NCBI GenBank assembly: GCA_040219935.1
Contig: JAVJUA010000001.1
Location: 9,578-73,577, forward strand
Reading direction: 5' to 3'
Length of the DNA: 64,000 bases
From: UBA7803 sp040219935
GTDB lineage: Bacteria; Pseudomonadota; Gammaproteobacteria; Pseudomonadales; Azotimanducaceae
Below are positions 1 to 9,759 of the stretch, piece by piece. Made by a program: the position numbers and the translations under genes. Every line of letters starts with the position of its first letter. Position 1 is the stretch's first letter. Under the pieces are notes generated by a model. The model was not told the DNA's origin, did not search any database, and worked only from the letters and a program-made list of their open reading frames with translations.

Positions 1-262
1 TGCGGGTACGCTGCGGGTCGGGCACCACATGGGTCGAGGCGCTGGCCAGCGGGCTGATGTTGGCGCCGAGCAGCCAGGCCTCGCCGTCGCGCACCAGCAC
101 GTAGGAGTCGACCAGCTGACCCTTGCCGGCGCGCAGGCTCTTGACCTCCCAGCCTTCCAGGGCGATCCCGGCTTCGAATCGCTCCTCGAGCTCGTAGTCG
201 TGCCGTGCGCGCTTGTTCAGCGCGATCGTCGTCGACGCGTTCTTGTTCGGGTCTTTGGCCAT
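1..262 (-). CDS. smpB: SsrA-binding protein SmpB (N-terminal part, cut by window edge)
   Basis: Reading the minus strand from the ATG at 262 gives MAKDPNKNASTTIALNKRAR followed by the family motifs around HDYELEERFEAG, LEGWEVKSLRAGK and VDSYVLVRDGEAWL. SmpB binds tmRNA and brings it to ribosomes stalled on broken mRNAs for trans-translation. About 87 residues of an expected 150-160 are present; the rest lies beyond base 1. The gene is divergent from the transporter at 346 and precedes the ratA/rnfH/bamE neighbourhood seen in many gammaproteobacteria. A perfect TATAAT lies on the minus strand at 274-269, only 6 nt before the ATG, so the message may have little or no leader. Confidence 0.93.
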   Translation of the reverse strand, partial: MAKDPNKNASTTIALNKRARHDYELEERFEAGIALEGWEVKSLRAGKGQLVDSYVLVRDGEAWLLGANISPLASASTHVVPDPQRTR

Positions 263-345
263 GCCGGGATTATAGTGGGGATGCTTGTGGTGGTTATAGG
301 GTTCCTCCAAAATGCCCCGCCATCTGCGTCGAACCGGGAAATCAC

Positions 346-1707
346 ATGACGGTTGGTACCGAGTCCAGACATGGAATGTGGTCCAGCCGGTGGCTGTTCG
401 TGCTGGCGGCCGCGGGGTCGGCGGTCGGACTGGGGAACATCTGGAAGTTTCCCTACATCACCGGTGAAAACGGCGGCGGTGCCTTCGTTCTCATCTACCT
501 GATCTGCGTCGCCTTCGTCGGCATCCCGATCATGATGGCCGAGGTGATGATCGGCCGCGAGGGTCGGCAGAGCCCGATCAACACCATGCGCGCGCTGGTG
601 CAGCAGCATCACCGCAGCCCCGCATGGGTGCTGATCGGCTGGATGGGCGTGCTCGCCGGCTTCCTGATTCTTTCCTACTACACCGTGATTGCCGGATGGG
701 CGCTGTACTACATCCTGCAGATGGCCCAGGGCACCTTCGATGGTGCCACCGGCGCGGTGGCCGAGAGCACCTTCAACGACTTCCTCTCAGACCCCTGGCG
801 GCTGGTGTTCTGGCAGACGCTGTTCATGGTCATGACCGTCTGGATCATCGCCCGGGGCGTCATCAAGGGGCTCGAGTCCGCCATCCGCTGGTTCATGCCG
901 CTGCTGTTCGTGCTGCTGATCGTGCTGCTCGGGTATGCCGTCACCACCGATGGGTTCCAGCAGGGGTGGGACTTCATGTTCGCCTTTCATTGGGAAGACG
1001 TGAGCGGCCAGACGGTGCTGGTGGCCATGGGTCAGGCCTTCTTCACGCTCAGCCTCGGCATGGGCGCGATCATGGCCTACGGTGCCTACGTGCCGAGCAA
1101 CGCCTCGATCACCAGCACCGTATCGATCATCGCCATCCTCGACACCCTGGTGGCGGTCGCCGCCGGCCTCGCCATCTTCCCCATCGTCTTCGCCAACGGC
1201 CTCGAGCCTGGCCAGGGGCCGGGCCTGATGTTCGTCACCATTCCGCTCGCCTTCGGGCAGATGCCGCTTGGCGCGCTGTTCGGCACCTTGTTTTTCCTGC
1301 TGGTGAGCTTCGCCGCCATCACCTCGGCCATATCGATCTCGGAGCCGGCCCTTGCCTATCTGGTCGAGACCTACAATGCCAAACGCGGGCGCGTGGCCAT
1401 CACCCTGGGCGTGATCAGCTGGGTGCTCGGGCTCGGCACCGTATTCTCGTTCAACATCTGGGCCGATCGGCACGTAGTCGGCGATCTCACCTTCTTCGAC
1501 TTCGTCGACTACGTCTCCCAGAACGTCATGCTGCCTCTGGGCGGAATGCTGATTGCCCTGTTCGGGGCATGGGCCTTGCCGAAGACCGTCATCGGCAGCC
1601 AGCTCGGCCTGCAGGAGGGCTGGGTCAACGTGGTCTGGAAGGTGGTCTGCGGCGTGATCGCGCCGCTCGGCGTGCTGGTGGTGTTCGTGGCCACGGTCAT
1701 CGGGTAA
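346..1707 (+). CDS. Sodium-dependent transporter, NSS/SNF family
   Basis: This 453-residue protein has the bacterial neurotransmitter:sodium symporter signature near its start (GSAVGLGNIWKFPY, then a glycine-rich GENGGGAF). Many hydrophobic segments follow, fitting the 11-12 membrane helices of the family. Members use the sodium gradient to import amino acids or related small molecules across the inner membrane; the substrate cannot be read from sequence. The ATG at 346 is chosen because the 47 codons upstream, running into smpB on the other strand, look unlike protein; a second ATG at residue 12 is also possible. It ends 6 nt before ratA and may be co-transcribed with it, although the two have no obvious shared function. 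Confidence 0.9.
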   Translation: MTVGTESRHGMWSSRWLFVLAAAGSAVGLGNIWKFPYITGENGGGAFVLIYLICVAFVGIPIMMAEVMIGREGRQSPINTMRALVQQHHRSPAWVLIGWMGVLAGFLILSYYTVIAGWALYYILQMAQGTFDGATGAVAESTFNDFLSDPWRLVFWQTLFMVMTVWIIARGVIKGLESAIRWFMPLLFVLLIVLLGYAVTTDGFQQGWDFMFAFHWEDVSGQTVLVAMGQAFFTLSLGMGAIMAYGAYVPSNASITSTVSIIAILDTLVAVAAGLAIFPIVFANGLEPGQGPGLMFVTIPLAFGQMPLGALFGTLFFLLVSFAAITSAISISEPALAYLVETYNAKRGRVAITLGVISWVLGLGTVFSFNIWADRHVVGDLTFFDFVDYVSQNVMLPLGGMLIALFGAWALPKTVIGSQLGLQEGWVNVVWKVVCGVIAPLGVLVVFVATVIG

Positions 1708-1713
1708 CCGGCG

Positions 1714-2169
1714 ATGCCCGTGGTGCGCCGGTCGGCCTTGCTGCCCTACCCGCCGCGGGCCGTCTACGACGTGGTCAGCGACGTGCCCAGCTATCCCGAG
1801 TTCCTGCCATGGTGCCGCGATGCCCGGGTTCTGGAGCGTCAGGAGCACGAGGTGGTGGCCGAGCTCGAGCTCGACGCCCGGGGCCTGCAGGAGCGCTTCA
1901 CCACCCGCAACCGTCTGTTTCCGCACGAGCGCATCGAGCTCGAGCTGGTGTCCGGGCCGTTCCGCAGCTTCGCCGGCACCTGGCGATTCATTGGCATCGG
2001 CGGGGATGCCGGTTGCCGGGTCGAGCTGGATCTCGACTTCCAGTTCAGCGGCGCCCGATCGATGCTCGGCAGCGCGTTCTCCAGCGTCTTCGCCCGGGCG
2101 GCCGACCGCATGGTGGACGCCTTCTGCGCGCGCGTGCAGGCCAGCCGAGCCGGACCGAGTGACGGCTGA
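1714..2169 (+). CDS. ratA: RatA / COQ10-like START-domain protein
   Basis: A 151-residue single-domain protein of the SRPBCC (START) family, with the typical opening LLPYPPRAVYDVVSDVPSYPEFLPWC and a central VSGPFRSFAGTWRF. Homologues are annotated either as ribosome-association toxin RatA or as a ubiquinone-binding COQ10-like protein; the sequence alone does not decide between them. Length is normal for the family. The stop codon lies inside the next gene, rnfH (11-nt overlap), so the pair is probably translationally coupled. The smpB-ratA-rnfH-bamE arrangement is a well conserved gammaproteobacterial block. Confidence 0.88.
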   Translation: MPVVRRSALLPYPPRAVYDVVSDVPSYPEFLPWCRDARVLERQEHEVVAELELDARGLQERFTTRNRLFPHERIELELVSGPFRSFAGTWRFIGIGGDAGCRVELDLDFQFSGARSMLGSAFSSVFARAADRMVDAFCARVQASRAGPSDG

Positions 2170-2452
2170 GGCGCCGCTGTGGGTCGAGGTGGCCTACGCG
2201 CTGCCAGAGGCCCAGACCGTCATCGAGCTGACCCTGCCTGCCGGCGCCACCGTGGCGGACGCGTTGCGATCGGCGGCAGCGCAGCCACCGTTTTCGGGTC
2301 TCGATCTCGATGCCATGGCGGTGGGCATCTTCGGCGACCGGGTGTCGCGTGACCATGCCCTGACCGAGGGCGATCGGGTGGAGGTCTACCGGCCGCTGCG
2401 GGTGGATCCGCGGGAGGCACGACGGCGCCGGGCGCAGGCCCGGCGCGGCTGA
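2159..2452 (+). CDS. rnfH: RnfH/RatB family protein (UPF0125)
   Basis: A 97-residue ubiquitin-like beta-grasp protein of the RnfH family: VEVAYALPEAQTVIELTL, then VGIFGDRVSRDHALTEGDRV and the terminal VEVYRPLRVDPREARRRRA, a strong family signature. The proposed start is the GTG at 2159, which overlaps the end of ratA; the frame is open further upstream but that part is a shadow of ratA. The biochemical role is unsettled: it is named after rnf redox-complex neighbours in Rhodobacter and is the antitoxin-position partner of ratA in E. coli. Its stop is one nucleotide from the convergent bamE stop, leaving no room for a terminator between them. Confidence 0.87.
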   Translation: MTAEAPLWVEVAYALPEAQTVIELTLPAGATVADALRSAAAQPPFSGLDLDAMAVGIFGDRVSRDHALTEGDRVEVYRPLRVDPREARRRRAQARRG

Positions 2453-2453
2453 C

Positions 2454-2858
2454 TCAGCTCTCGGTGTCGGCGTCCGGTGTGGCGTCGGCCGTGCTGGCCG
2501 CGTTCTGCTCGGGCTGGGCGGAGGCGGGTGCGTAGTCGCCGGTGAAGTACGCCAGCACGTCGTTCTCGAAGTACAGGCTCATGCGCTTCTGCTCTTCGTA
2601 GTAGCCGGGAATTTCCAGCGTGTACAGATAGTCCCAGCGGTTGTCGTCGAAGGCGTTGCGAAACACGGGCTCGCCCATCACGAACGCCACCTGGCTGCGG
2701 GTCATGCCCGGACGCAGGCGGTTGACCATGTCCTGAGTGATGACGTTGCCCTGCTGCACGGCGACCTTGTGCACCCGCGGCAGGCCGAGCTTGGGCATGC
2801 TGCAGGCCGCCTGGGCCAGCAGGCAGGCGACGACGAGGGCGGTGGCGACGGTTCGCAT
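2454..2858 (-). CDS. bamE: Outer membrane assembly lipoprotein BamE (SmpA/OmlA)
   Basis: A 134-residue protein with a lipoprotein signal ending in the lipobox QAAC (cysteine 19). The BamE core follows: GNVITQDMVNRLRPGMTRSQ, then VMGEPVFRNAFDDNRWDYLY and a C-terminal FENDVLAYF strand. BamE sits on the periplasmic face of the outer membrane and stabilises the BamABCD complex that folds beta-barrel proteins. The ATG at 2858 is the only start giving a proper signal peptide, although the frame stays open far upstream. It lies 107 nt downstream of recN on the same strand. In Pseudomonas fur sits between the two; no fur is present here. The acidic, Ala/Thr-rich last 20 residues look unstructured. 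Confidence 0.93.
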   Translation of the reverse strand: MRTVATALVVACLLAQAACSMPKLGLPRVHKVAVQQGNVITQDMVNRLRPGMTRSQVAFVMGEPVFRNAFDDNRWDYLYTLEIPGYYEEQKRMSLYFENDVLAYFTGDYAPASAQPEQNAASTADATPDADTES

Positions 2859-2965
2859 GGGACGGCTTCCCGGTATGAGCTGCGGGTCGAGCGGCGCATG
2901 GTACCGGTTGCCTGGCCACAGTTGAAGCAGCGGTCTCGCGATGGCGGGCGTAGCGTGAACAGGCC

Positions 2966-4633
2966 CTAGTGCAGGGCGCCGGACTGGGCCTCGTGGAGCA
3001 GCGTGCGCGCATAGTCGCGCGACTTTTCGGTGATGTCGGCGCCGGCCAGCATGCGGGCCAGCTCCTCGACCCGGGAGTCGGCCGCGAGCGGATCGATCAG
3101 CGTGTCCTGCTGCTCGTCCTTGCGTACCCGCAGATGGTGGTGCCCCAGGGCGGCCACCTGCGGCGCGTGGGTCACGCAGATCACCTGAGTATGTCCGGCC
3201 AGGCCGCGCAGCAGCCGGCCGACGATGTCGGCCGTGGTGCCGCCGACCCCCACGTCCGCCTCGTCGAGCACCAGACAGGGCATGGCCGACTTGGCCGCCG
3301 CCACCACCTGCACCGCCAGGCTGATGCGGGCCCGCTCGCCGCCGGAGGCGATGCGGCCCAGAGGGCCGGCTGGATAGCGCGGGTTGGTGGTCACCATGAA
3401 CTCGGCGCTTTCCAGGCCGTCTTCCGACTCCGCCGCGGCGAAGCCGACGGTCAGCTTGCCGCCCTTGATGCCCAGGGTGTTCATGCAGCGGCTCACCGCC
3501 TGGGCGAAGGACTTGGCGGCCGCGCGGCGCTGCTTCGAGAGCAGCCCGGCGTGCTCCAGGAAGGCGGCGCGCTGGGACTGGGCCCTGTCGGTCAGGATGT
3601 CGAGATTGGAGCGGTCGGTGGAGATGCCGGCCAGCTCGTCCCGCAGGCCCTGCATGTGCGCCTCGAGCTGCTCCGGTGCGATGCGATGCTTGCGCGCCAC
3701 CTCGTGCACGGCGCCCAGCCGCGCCTCGAGGTCGGCGAGCTGCTCGGGATCGAGGTCGAGGGATTCGTCGTAGGCACGCAGGTCGCGCACCGCGTCGGCC
3801 ACCAGATCGTCCGCCGAGCGCAGCACCTCGATGGCGCTGCGCAGCCGCTCGTGGTCGTCGTCCAGGCCGTCGAGCTGCCGGATCGAGCGGCCCAGGGTGC
3901 CGTTCTCCTCCAGGTTCTCCAGGCAGGCCGTTACTGTGGCCCGCAGGGCGTGCGCCTGCGCCATGCGCCGGTGGGCGGCCTCGATCTCCTCGAACTCGCC
4001 GGGCGCCAGCCCCAGGGCTTCCAGCTCCTCGAGCTGGTAGCTGAGCAGTCTGGCCCGATCGTCGCGCTGGCGCAGGCGCTCCTGCAATGCGGCCGCCGCC
4101 TGCTCGGCCTGCTTCCACTCGCGGTAGCTGTCTCTGCAGGCCTGGCGCAGGCCCGGCTCGACACCGTAGTCGTCCAGCAGGGCGAGCTGCACGGCGCGCT
4201 GGCCGATGCGCTGGTTCTCGTGCTGGCCGTGAATGTCCACCAGGTTCTCTGCCAGCGCGCGCAGTAGCTGCAGATTGACCGGCGTGCCGTTGACGAACGC
4301 GCGCGACCGGCCGTCGGCGCTCACCGTGCGCCGCACCAGGCAGCGCTTGGGCTGATCGGGGTCGGTAAGTGCTTGCTCTTCCAGCAGATCACAGGAACCG
4401 GCGTGTGCCGTCAGATCGAACTCGGCGCTCACCTCGGCCCGCGCGGCACCGGGGCGCACCGTGTCGGCGGCAGCGCGGTCGCCCAGGACCAGGCCCAGCG
4501 CGCCCAGCAGAATCGACTTGCCGGCGCCGGATTCGCCGGTGATGACGGTCAACCCTTCGGCGAACGCGATGTCCAACGACTGCACCAGGGCGAAGTCGCG
4601 CACGGTCAGAGATTTGAGCACCGCATCGGTCAT
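2966..4633 (-). CDS. recN: DNA repair ATPase RecN
   Basis: A 555-residue SMC-like protein, the usual RecN length. It has an N-terminal Walker A (GESGAGKS, residues 33-40), a long central region rich in coiled-coil heptads (about residues 160-370), the ABC signature LGRIASGGERARISLA and a Walker B ending CLVLDEADVGVGG. RecN acts early in double-strand-break repair, holding sister DNA or ends together for RecA. The start ATG at 4633 faces hrcA across a 96-nt gap. No convincing LexA box is visible there, so SOS control cannot be claimed from the sequence. Confidence 0.96.
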   Translation of the reverse strand: MTDAVLKSLTVRDFALVQSLDIAFAEGLTVITGESGAGKSILLGALGLVLGDRAAADTVRPGAARAEVSAEFDLTAHAGSCDLLEEQALTDPDQPKRCLVRRTVSADGRSRAFVNGTPVNLQLLRALAENLVDIHGQHENQRIGQRAVQLALLDDYGVEPGLRQACRDSYREWKQAEQAAAALQERLRQRDDRARLLSYQLEELEALGLAPGEFEEIEAAHRRMAQAHALRATVTACLENLEENGTLGRSIRQLDGLDDDHERLRSAIEVLRSADDLVADAVRDLRAYDESLDLDPEQLADLEARLGAVHEVARKHRIAPEQLEAHMQGLRDELAGISTDRSNLDILTDRAQSQRAAFLEHAGLLSKQRRAAAKSFAQAVSRCMNTLGIKGGKLTVGFAAAESEDGLESAEFMVTTNPRYPAGPLGRIASGGERARISLAVQVVAAAKSAMPCLVLDEADVGVGGTTADIVGRLLRGLAGHTQVICVTHAPQVAALGHHHLRVRKDEQQDTLIDPLAADSRVEELARMLAGADITEKSRDYARTLLHEAQSGALH

Positions 4634-4729
4634 GGCTTGACTAAGGGCAGCGAACGTTCATAACTTCATTGCGGTGACACCGAGATGCCGGCATACCAGG
4701 GAGTAGCACACAGTTAAGTTGCATTGGCG

Positions 4730-5776
4730 ATGAGAAAGCAAGCGGAAGATAGCCTCGACGAGCGTGCGCAGCTGGTGTTCAAGCTGCTGGTCGAGCACTA
4801 CATCGCCGATGGCACGCCGGTGCCGTCGCGGCTGCTGGCGTCGCAGCCAGGTGTCGAGGTGAGCCCCGCTACCGTGCGCAACATCCTCTCCGACCTCGAG
4901 GCCCAGGGCCTGGTGCGCTCGCCCCATACGTCGGCCGGCAAGGTGCCCACCAATCGGGGCCTGCGCTTCTTCGTCGACAGCCTGCTGCGGGTCGAGCCTC
5001 TGGACGAGGCCCGGGTGAGCCAGCTCCAGGGCGAGCTGAACCCGGACCTGTCGCCGAAGCAGCTCGTCGAGTCGGCCTCGAACCTGATCTCCCACCTGAC
5101 GCGCATGACCTGCGTAATCACGCTGCCGCGTCGCGACCAGGTGGCGCTGCGCCACGTCGAGTTTCTGCCGCTGTCCGGCGGCCGCGTGCTGGTGATTCTC
5201 GTGCTCAACGACCGGGAGGTGCAGAACCGGGTGATCCGCACCGACCGCGATTACGCCGAGTCCGAACTCATCCAGGCCGCCAACTTCATCAACCGCGAGT
5301 TCGGCGGCCTGTCGTTGATGCGCGTCCGCGAGGCGCTGGTGGAGAGCATGCAGGCGGACAAGGACCGTATGGACAACATGATGCAGACCGCGCTGGACGT
5401 GGCCAGCCGGGCGTTCGACGACGACCCGGCCGCCGGCGGCAACGAGCTGGTGGTGTCCGGCGAAACCAACCTGCTCGACTTCAGCGGCGATACCGGCCAG
5501 GTAAGACGCCTGTTCGAGGCATTCTCGCGCAAGGGCAGCATTCTGCATCTGCTCGACCGCTGCCTCGACACCCACGGCATCCAGCTCTTCATTGGCGAGG
5601 AGTCCGGCTATCGGCTCCTGGACGATCTCAGCCTGGTGACCTCGCCCTACGAGGTGAAAGGCCAGCTCGCCGGCGTGCTCGGGGTGGTGGGGCCGAGGCG
5701 GATGGCCTATCAGGACGTGATTCCCGTGGTCGACGTCACCGCCCGGGTGCTCAGCGCCGCCATGAACTACTCGTGA
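4730..5776 (+). CDS. hrcA: Heat-inducible transcription repressor HrcA
   Basis: A 348-residue protein with an N-terminal winged helix (LVEHYIADGTPVPSRLLA, then VSPATVRNILSDLEAQGLV and the wing GKVPTNRGLRFFVD). It ends with the HrcA C-terminal block YEVKGQLAGVLGVVGPRRMAYQ. HrcA represses chaperone genes by binding CIRCE inverted repeats and is refolded by GroEL. The ATG at 4730 is preferred; an in-frame TTG two codons upstream (4724) is possible. No good Shine-Dalgarno precedes either. It heads the hrcA-grpE-dnaK-dnaJ block, but the promoters of grpE and dnaK look like sigma32 promoters and I see no CIRCE in the window. Its target is probably elsewhere, such as groESL. Confidence 0.94.
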   Translation: MRKQAEDSLDERAQLVFKLLVEHYIADGTPVPSRLLASQPGVEVSPATVRNILSDLEAQGLVRSPHTSAGKVPTNRGLRFFVDSLLRVEPLDEARVSQLQGELNPDLSPKQLVESASNLISHLTRMTCVITLPRRDQVALRHVEFLPLSGGRVLVILVLNDREVQNRVIRTDRDYAESELIQAANFINREFGGLSLMRVREALVESMQADKDRMDNMMQTALDVASRAFDDDPAAGGNELVVSGETNLLDFSGDTGQVRRLFEAFSRKGSILHLLDRCLDTHGIQLFIGEESGYRLLDDLSLVTSPYEVKGQLAGVLGVVGPRRMAYQDVIPVVDVTARVLSAAMNYS

Positions 5777-5787
5777 GCGCGGCGCCT

Positions 5788-5820
5788 GGGGTTGAAATCC
5801 CCGGCATCTCCCCCAGATAG
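5788..5820 (+). promoter_or_regulatory. Sigma32-type heat-shock promoter of grpE
   Basis: A GTTGAAA -35 element (TTGAAA at 5792-5797) is followed after 13 nt by CCCCAGATA (5811-5819). This matches 7 of 9 positions of the CCCCATTTA -10 known for E. coli sigma32, at the right spacing. The -35 sits inside a short dyad, GGGGTTGAAATCCCC (5788-5802), repeated almost exactly before dnaK. It lies 85-117 nt upstream of grpE. Confidence 0.7.
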
Positions 5821-5904
5821 ACAGCGAGTTCGCGGATTCGCCGCACGTGGGCGGCTGCCCGCGGCATCGCGACGCATGTTTCAGGCACAGGGAGACCATC
5901 AGAC

Positions 5905-6468
5905 ATGGCAGACGACCAGCACGATCGCACCGGCGGCCCCGGTGAGGACGCCGCCACGGCGGCCGCCGATGACGGGGATGCGACCACGCTGGAGGCCCGG
6001 CTGCAGGCGGCCACCGCCCAGGCCGAGCAGTATCGCGATCAGGTGCTGCGGGCCCAGGCCGAGGCGGAGAACACCCGCCGCCGCGCCGCCCGCGACGTCG
6101 AGAACGCCCACAAGTTCGCCCTGGAACGCTTTTCGGGCGAGTTGCTGCCCGTGATCGACAGCCTCGACAAGGCCGTCGAGGTGGCAGCCGCCACCGAGGG
6201 TGCCGGCGCCATCGCCGAGGGCGTCGAGCTGTCCCTGAAGCTGTTTCTCGGCGTGCTCGAGAAGCATGGCATCGAGCGTGTGGATCCGGCCGGCGAGCCG
6301 TTCGACCCGCAGCGCCACGAAGCCATGGCCATGGTGCCGAGCCCGACCGCGGAGCCGAACTCGGTGATCGAGGTGCTGCAGCCGGGCTACCTGCTGAACG
6401 GGCGGCTGATCCGGGCCGCCAAGGTGGTGGTGGCGAAGGCCCCCGCGGGCGGCGATGGCGCCAGTTGA
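5905..6468 (+). CDS. grpE: Nucleotide exchange factor GrpE
   Basis: A 187-residue GrpE. It opens with an acidic, disordered stretch (residues 1-35) and a long dimerising helix with ARLQAATAQAEQYRDQVLR, and ends with the beta-domain signature VLQPGYLLNGRLIRAAKVVVA. GrpE releases ADP from DnaK and resets the chaperone cycle; its long helix also acts as a thermosensor in studied bacteria. A GGGAG Shine-Dalgarno lies about 10 nt before the ATG. It is preceded by one sigma32-like promoter and followed by another before dnaK, so grpE and dnaK can be transcribed together or separately. Confidence 0.96.
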   Translation: MADDQHDRTGGPGEDAATAAADDGDATTLEARLQAATAQAEQYRDQVLRAQAEAENTRRRAARDVENAHKFALERFSGELLPVIDSLDKAVEVAAATEGAGAIAEGVELSLKLFLGVLEKHGIERVDPAGEPFDPQRHEAMAMVPSPTAEPNSVIEVLQPGYLLNGRLIRAAKVVVAKAPAGGDGAS

Positions 6469-6488
6469 GGACAAAAAGTGACCGGCGC

Positions 6489-6520
6489 GGGGTTGAAAGC
6501 CCCGGCGCCGCACCGATATA
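6489..6520 (+). promoter_or_regulatory. Sigma32-type heat-shock promoter of dnaK
   Basis: The dyad GGGGTTGAAAGCCCC (6489-6503) holds a TTGAAA -35 (6493-6498). After a 13-nt spacer comes ACCGATATA (6512-6520), 6 of 9 matches to the sigma32 -10 consensus. It lies in the 110-nt grpE-dnaK gap, about 60 nt before the dnaK start. It is nearly identical to the grpE promoter over the 15-nt dyad. Confidence 0.62.
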
Positions 6521-6578
6521 GCGATTCATACACGGTCCGGCATGGCCGGCCAACTACGCAAGTTTCTGGAGAATAACC

Positions 6579-8504
<1,926 letters not shown>

Positions 8505-8537
8505 CTTACGGCCGACAGCGACTATGCTGTCTCGTGG

Positions 8538-8567
8538 GGAGCGACCTTCCGCAGGGGAGGCCGCTCC
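8538..8567 (+). terminator. Stem-loop between dnaK and dnaJ (attenuator or processing site)
   Basis: GGAGCG (8538-8543) pairs with CGCTCC (8562-8567). Inside it CCTTCC (8545-8550) pairs with GGGAGG (8555-8560), one G-T pair included, around a GCAG loop. A single A-C mismatch separates the two 6-bp blocks. The following bases are only moderately T-rich (TTCGAGTTTCT). This suggests partial termination or an mRNA-processing hairpin that sets the DnaK:DnaJ ratio, not a full stop. Confidence 0.55.
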
Positions 8568-8607
8568 TTCGAGTTTCTGAACGACGGTCGGCCGACGCCG
8601 GGGAACC

Positions 8608-9732
8608 ATGTCGAAACGCGATTACTACGAAGTGCTGGGCGTGAGCCGCGATGCCAGCGAGGCTGACATCAAGAAGAGCTACCGCCGCCTGGCCATGAAG
8701 TACCATCCGGACCGGAATCCGGATGATCCCAGCGCCGCCGAGCGCTTCCGCGAGGCCAGCGAAGCTTACGAGGTGCTCACCGACGCCGAGAAGCGCGAAG
8801 CCTACGACCGCTTCGGCCATGCCGGCGTCGACGGCTCCGCCGGCATGGGCGCCGGCTTCGCCGGCGGCAGCTTCAGCGACATCTTCAGCGATGTCTTCGG
8901 CGACATCTTCGGCGGCGGCCGCGGCCGCAGCAGCGTCGCCCGCGGCTCCGATCTGCGCTACACCCTGGATCTCGACCTCGAGCAGGCGGTGCGTGGCGAC
9001 AGCGTCGAGATCCGCATTCCGGTGCTGACCGCCTGCGAGATCTGCGACGGCTCGGGCGCCAAGGCGGGCACCAAGCCCAGCACCTGCCCGGATTGCTCCG
9101 GCGCCGGCCAGATCCGCGTCGCCCAGGGCTTCTTCTCGCTGCAGCAGACGTGCCCGCGCTGCCGCGGCTCCGGCCAGATCATCACCGATCCCTGCGGCAA
9201 GTGCGGCGGCCGCGGCCGGGTGGAGAAGCCCAAGGCGCTCAGCGTGCGCATTCCGCCCGGCGTCGACACCGGCGACCGCATTCGCCTGGCCGGCGAAGGC
9301 GAGGCCGGGCTGAACGGCGGGCCGCCCGGCGACCTGTACGTGCAGATTCAGGTGCGCGAGCACGCGATCTTCACCCGCGATGGCCGCAACCTGTACTGCG
9401 AGGTACCCATCGACTTCGTCGAGGCGGCGCTGGGCGGCGAGCTCGAGGTGCCCACCCTGGACGGCCGGGTGAAGCTGAAGATTCCCGCCGAGACCCAGAC
9501 CGGCAAGCTGTTCCGCCTGCGCGGCAAGGGCGTCACCCCGGTGCGCGGCGGCGGCATCGGCGACCTGCTGTGCCGCGTGGTGGTGGAGACGCCGGTGAAC
9601 CTGACCGACCAGCAGAAGCAGATCCTGCGGGAGTTCCAGGCGACGTTGTCAGACGGCGGCGAGAAGCATTCGCCGAAGGGGACGTCCTGGTTCAAGGGCG
9701 TCAAGGACTTCTTCGACGGCCTGACGGGCTGA
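8608..9732 (+). CDS. dnaJ: Co-chaperone DnaJ (Hsp40)
   Basis: A 374-residue type-I J protein. It has a J domain with the HPD motif (residues 33-35), a glycine/phenylalanine-rich linker (about 70-110, GAGFAGGSFSDIFSDVFGD) and four zinc-binding CxxCxGxG repeats (CEICDGSG, CPDCSGAG, CPRCRGSG, CGKCGGRG). Two C-terminal substrate-binding beta domains follow. It delivers unfolded substrates to DnaK and stimulates its ATPase. It lies 103 nt after dnaK, separated by a stem-loop. Downstream is a 518-nt gene-free stretch with two palindromic elements. Confidence 0.98.
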   Translation: MSKRDYYEVLGVSRDASEADIKKSYRRLAMKYHPDRNPDDPSAAERFREASEAYEVLTDAEKREAYDRFGHAGVDGSAGMGAGFAGGSFSDIFSDVFGDIFGGGRGRSSVARGSDLRYTLDLDLEQAVRGDSVEIRIPVLTACEICDGSGAKAGTKPSTCPDCSGAGQIRVAQGFFSLQQTCPRCRGSGQIITDPCGKCGGRGRVEKPKALSVRIPPGVDTGDRIRLAGEGEAGLNGGPPGDLYVQIQVREHAIFTRDGRNLYCEVPIDFVEAALGGELEVPTLDGRVKLKIPAETQTGKLFRLRGKGVTPVRGGGIGDLLCRVVVETPVNLTDQQKQILREFQATLSDGGEKHSPKGTSWFKGVKDFFDGLTG

Positions 9733-9734
9733 TC

Positions 9735-9750
9735 GGCTGACGAATCAGCC
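9735..9750 (+). terminator. Short hairpin just after the dnaJ stop
   Basis: GGCTGA (9735-9740) and TCAGCC (9745-9750) form a perfect 6-bp stem with a CGAA loop, starting 3 nt after the dnaJ stop codon. No T-run follows, so it is more likely an mRNA 3'-end stabiliser, or the outer edge of the neighbouring palindromic element, than a classical terminator. Confidence 0.35.
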
Positions 9751-9759
9751 CCGCGCCCG

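Noticed and set aside
787..1926. 379-residue minus-strand frame opposite the transporter
   Set aside because: Composition is His/Gly/Asp-rich with no domain; it is the antisense shadow of a GC-rich gene. The same applies to the other long antisense frames across carAB, grpE-dnaK, ftsH-glmM, infB, pnp and acs.
2859..4118. Upstream extension of the bamE frame to 554 residues
   Set aside because: It runs inside recN in another frame and is Arg/Ala-rich; the lipoprotein signal places the bamE start at 2858.
4646..4653. GAACGTTC near recN as an SOS box
   Set aside because: It lacks the spacer of the GAAC-N4-GTTC type box and does not match the CTG-N10-CAG gammaproteobacterial LexA site.
5777..5904. 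CIRCE operator for HrcA upstream of grpE
   Set aside because: No TTAGCACTC/GAGTGCTAA arms are present; the dyad there is only 4 bp around a sigma32 -35.
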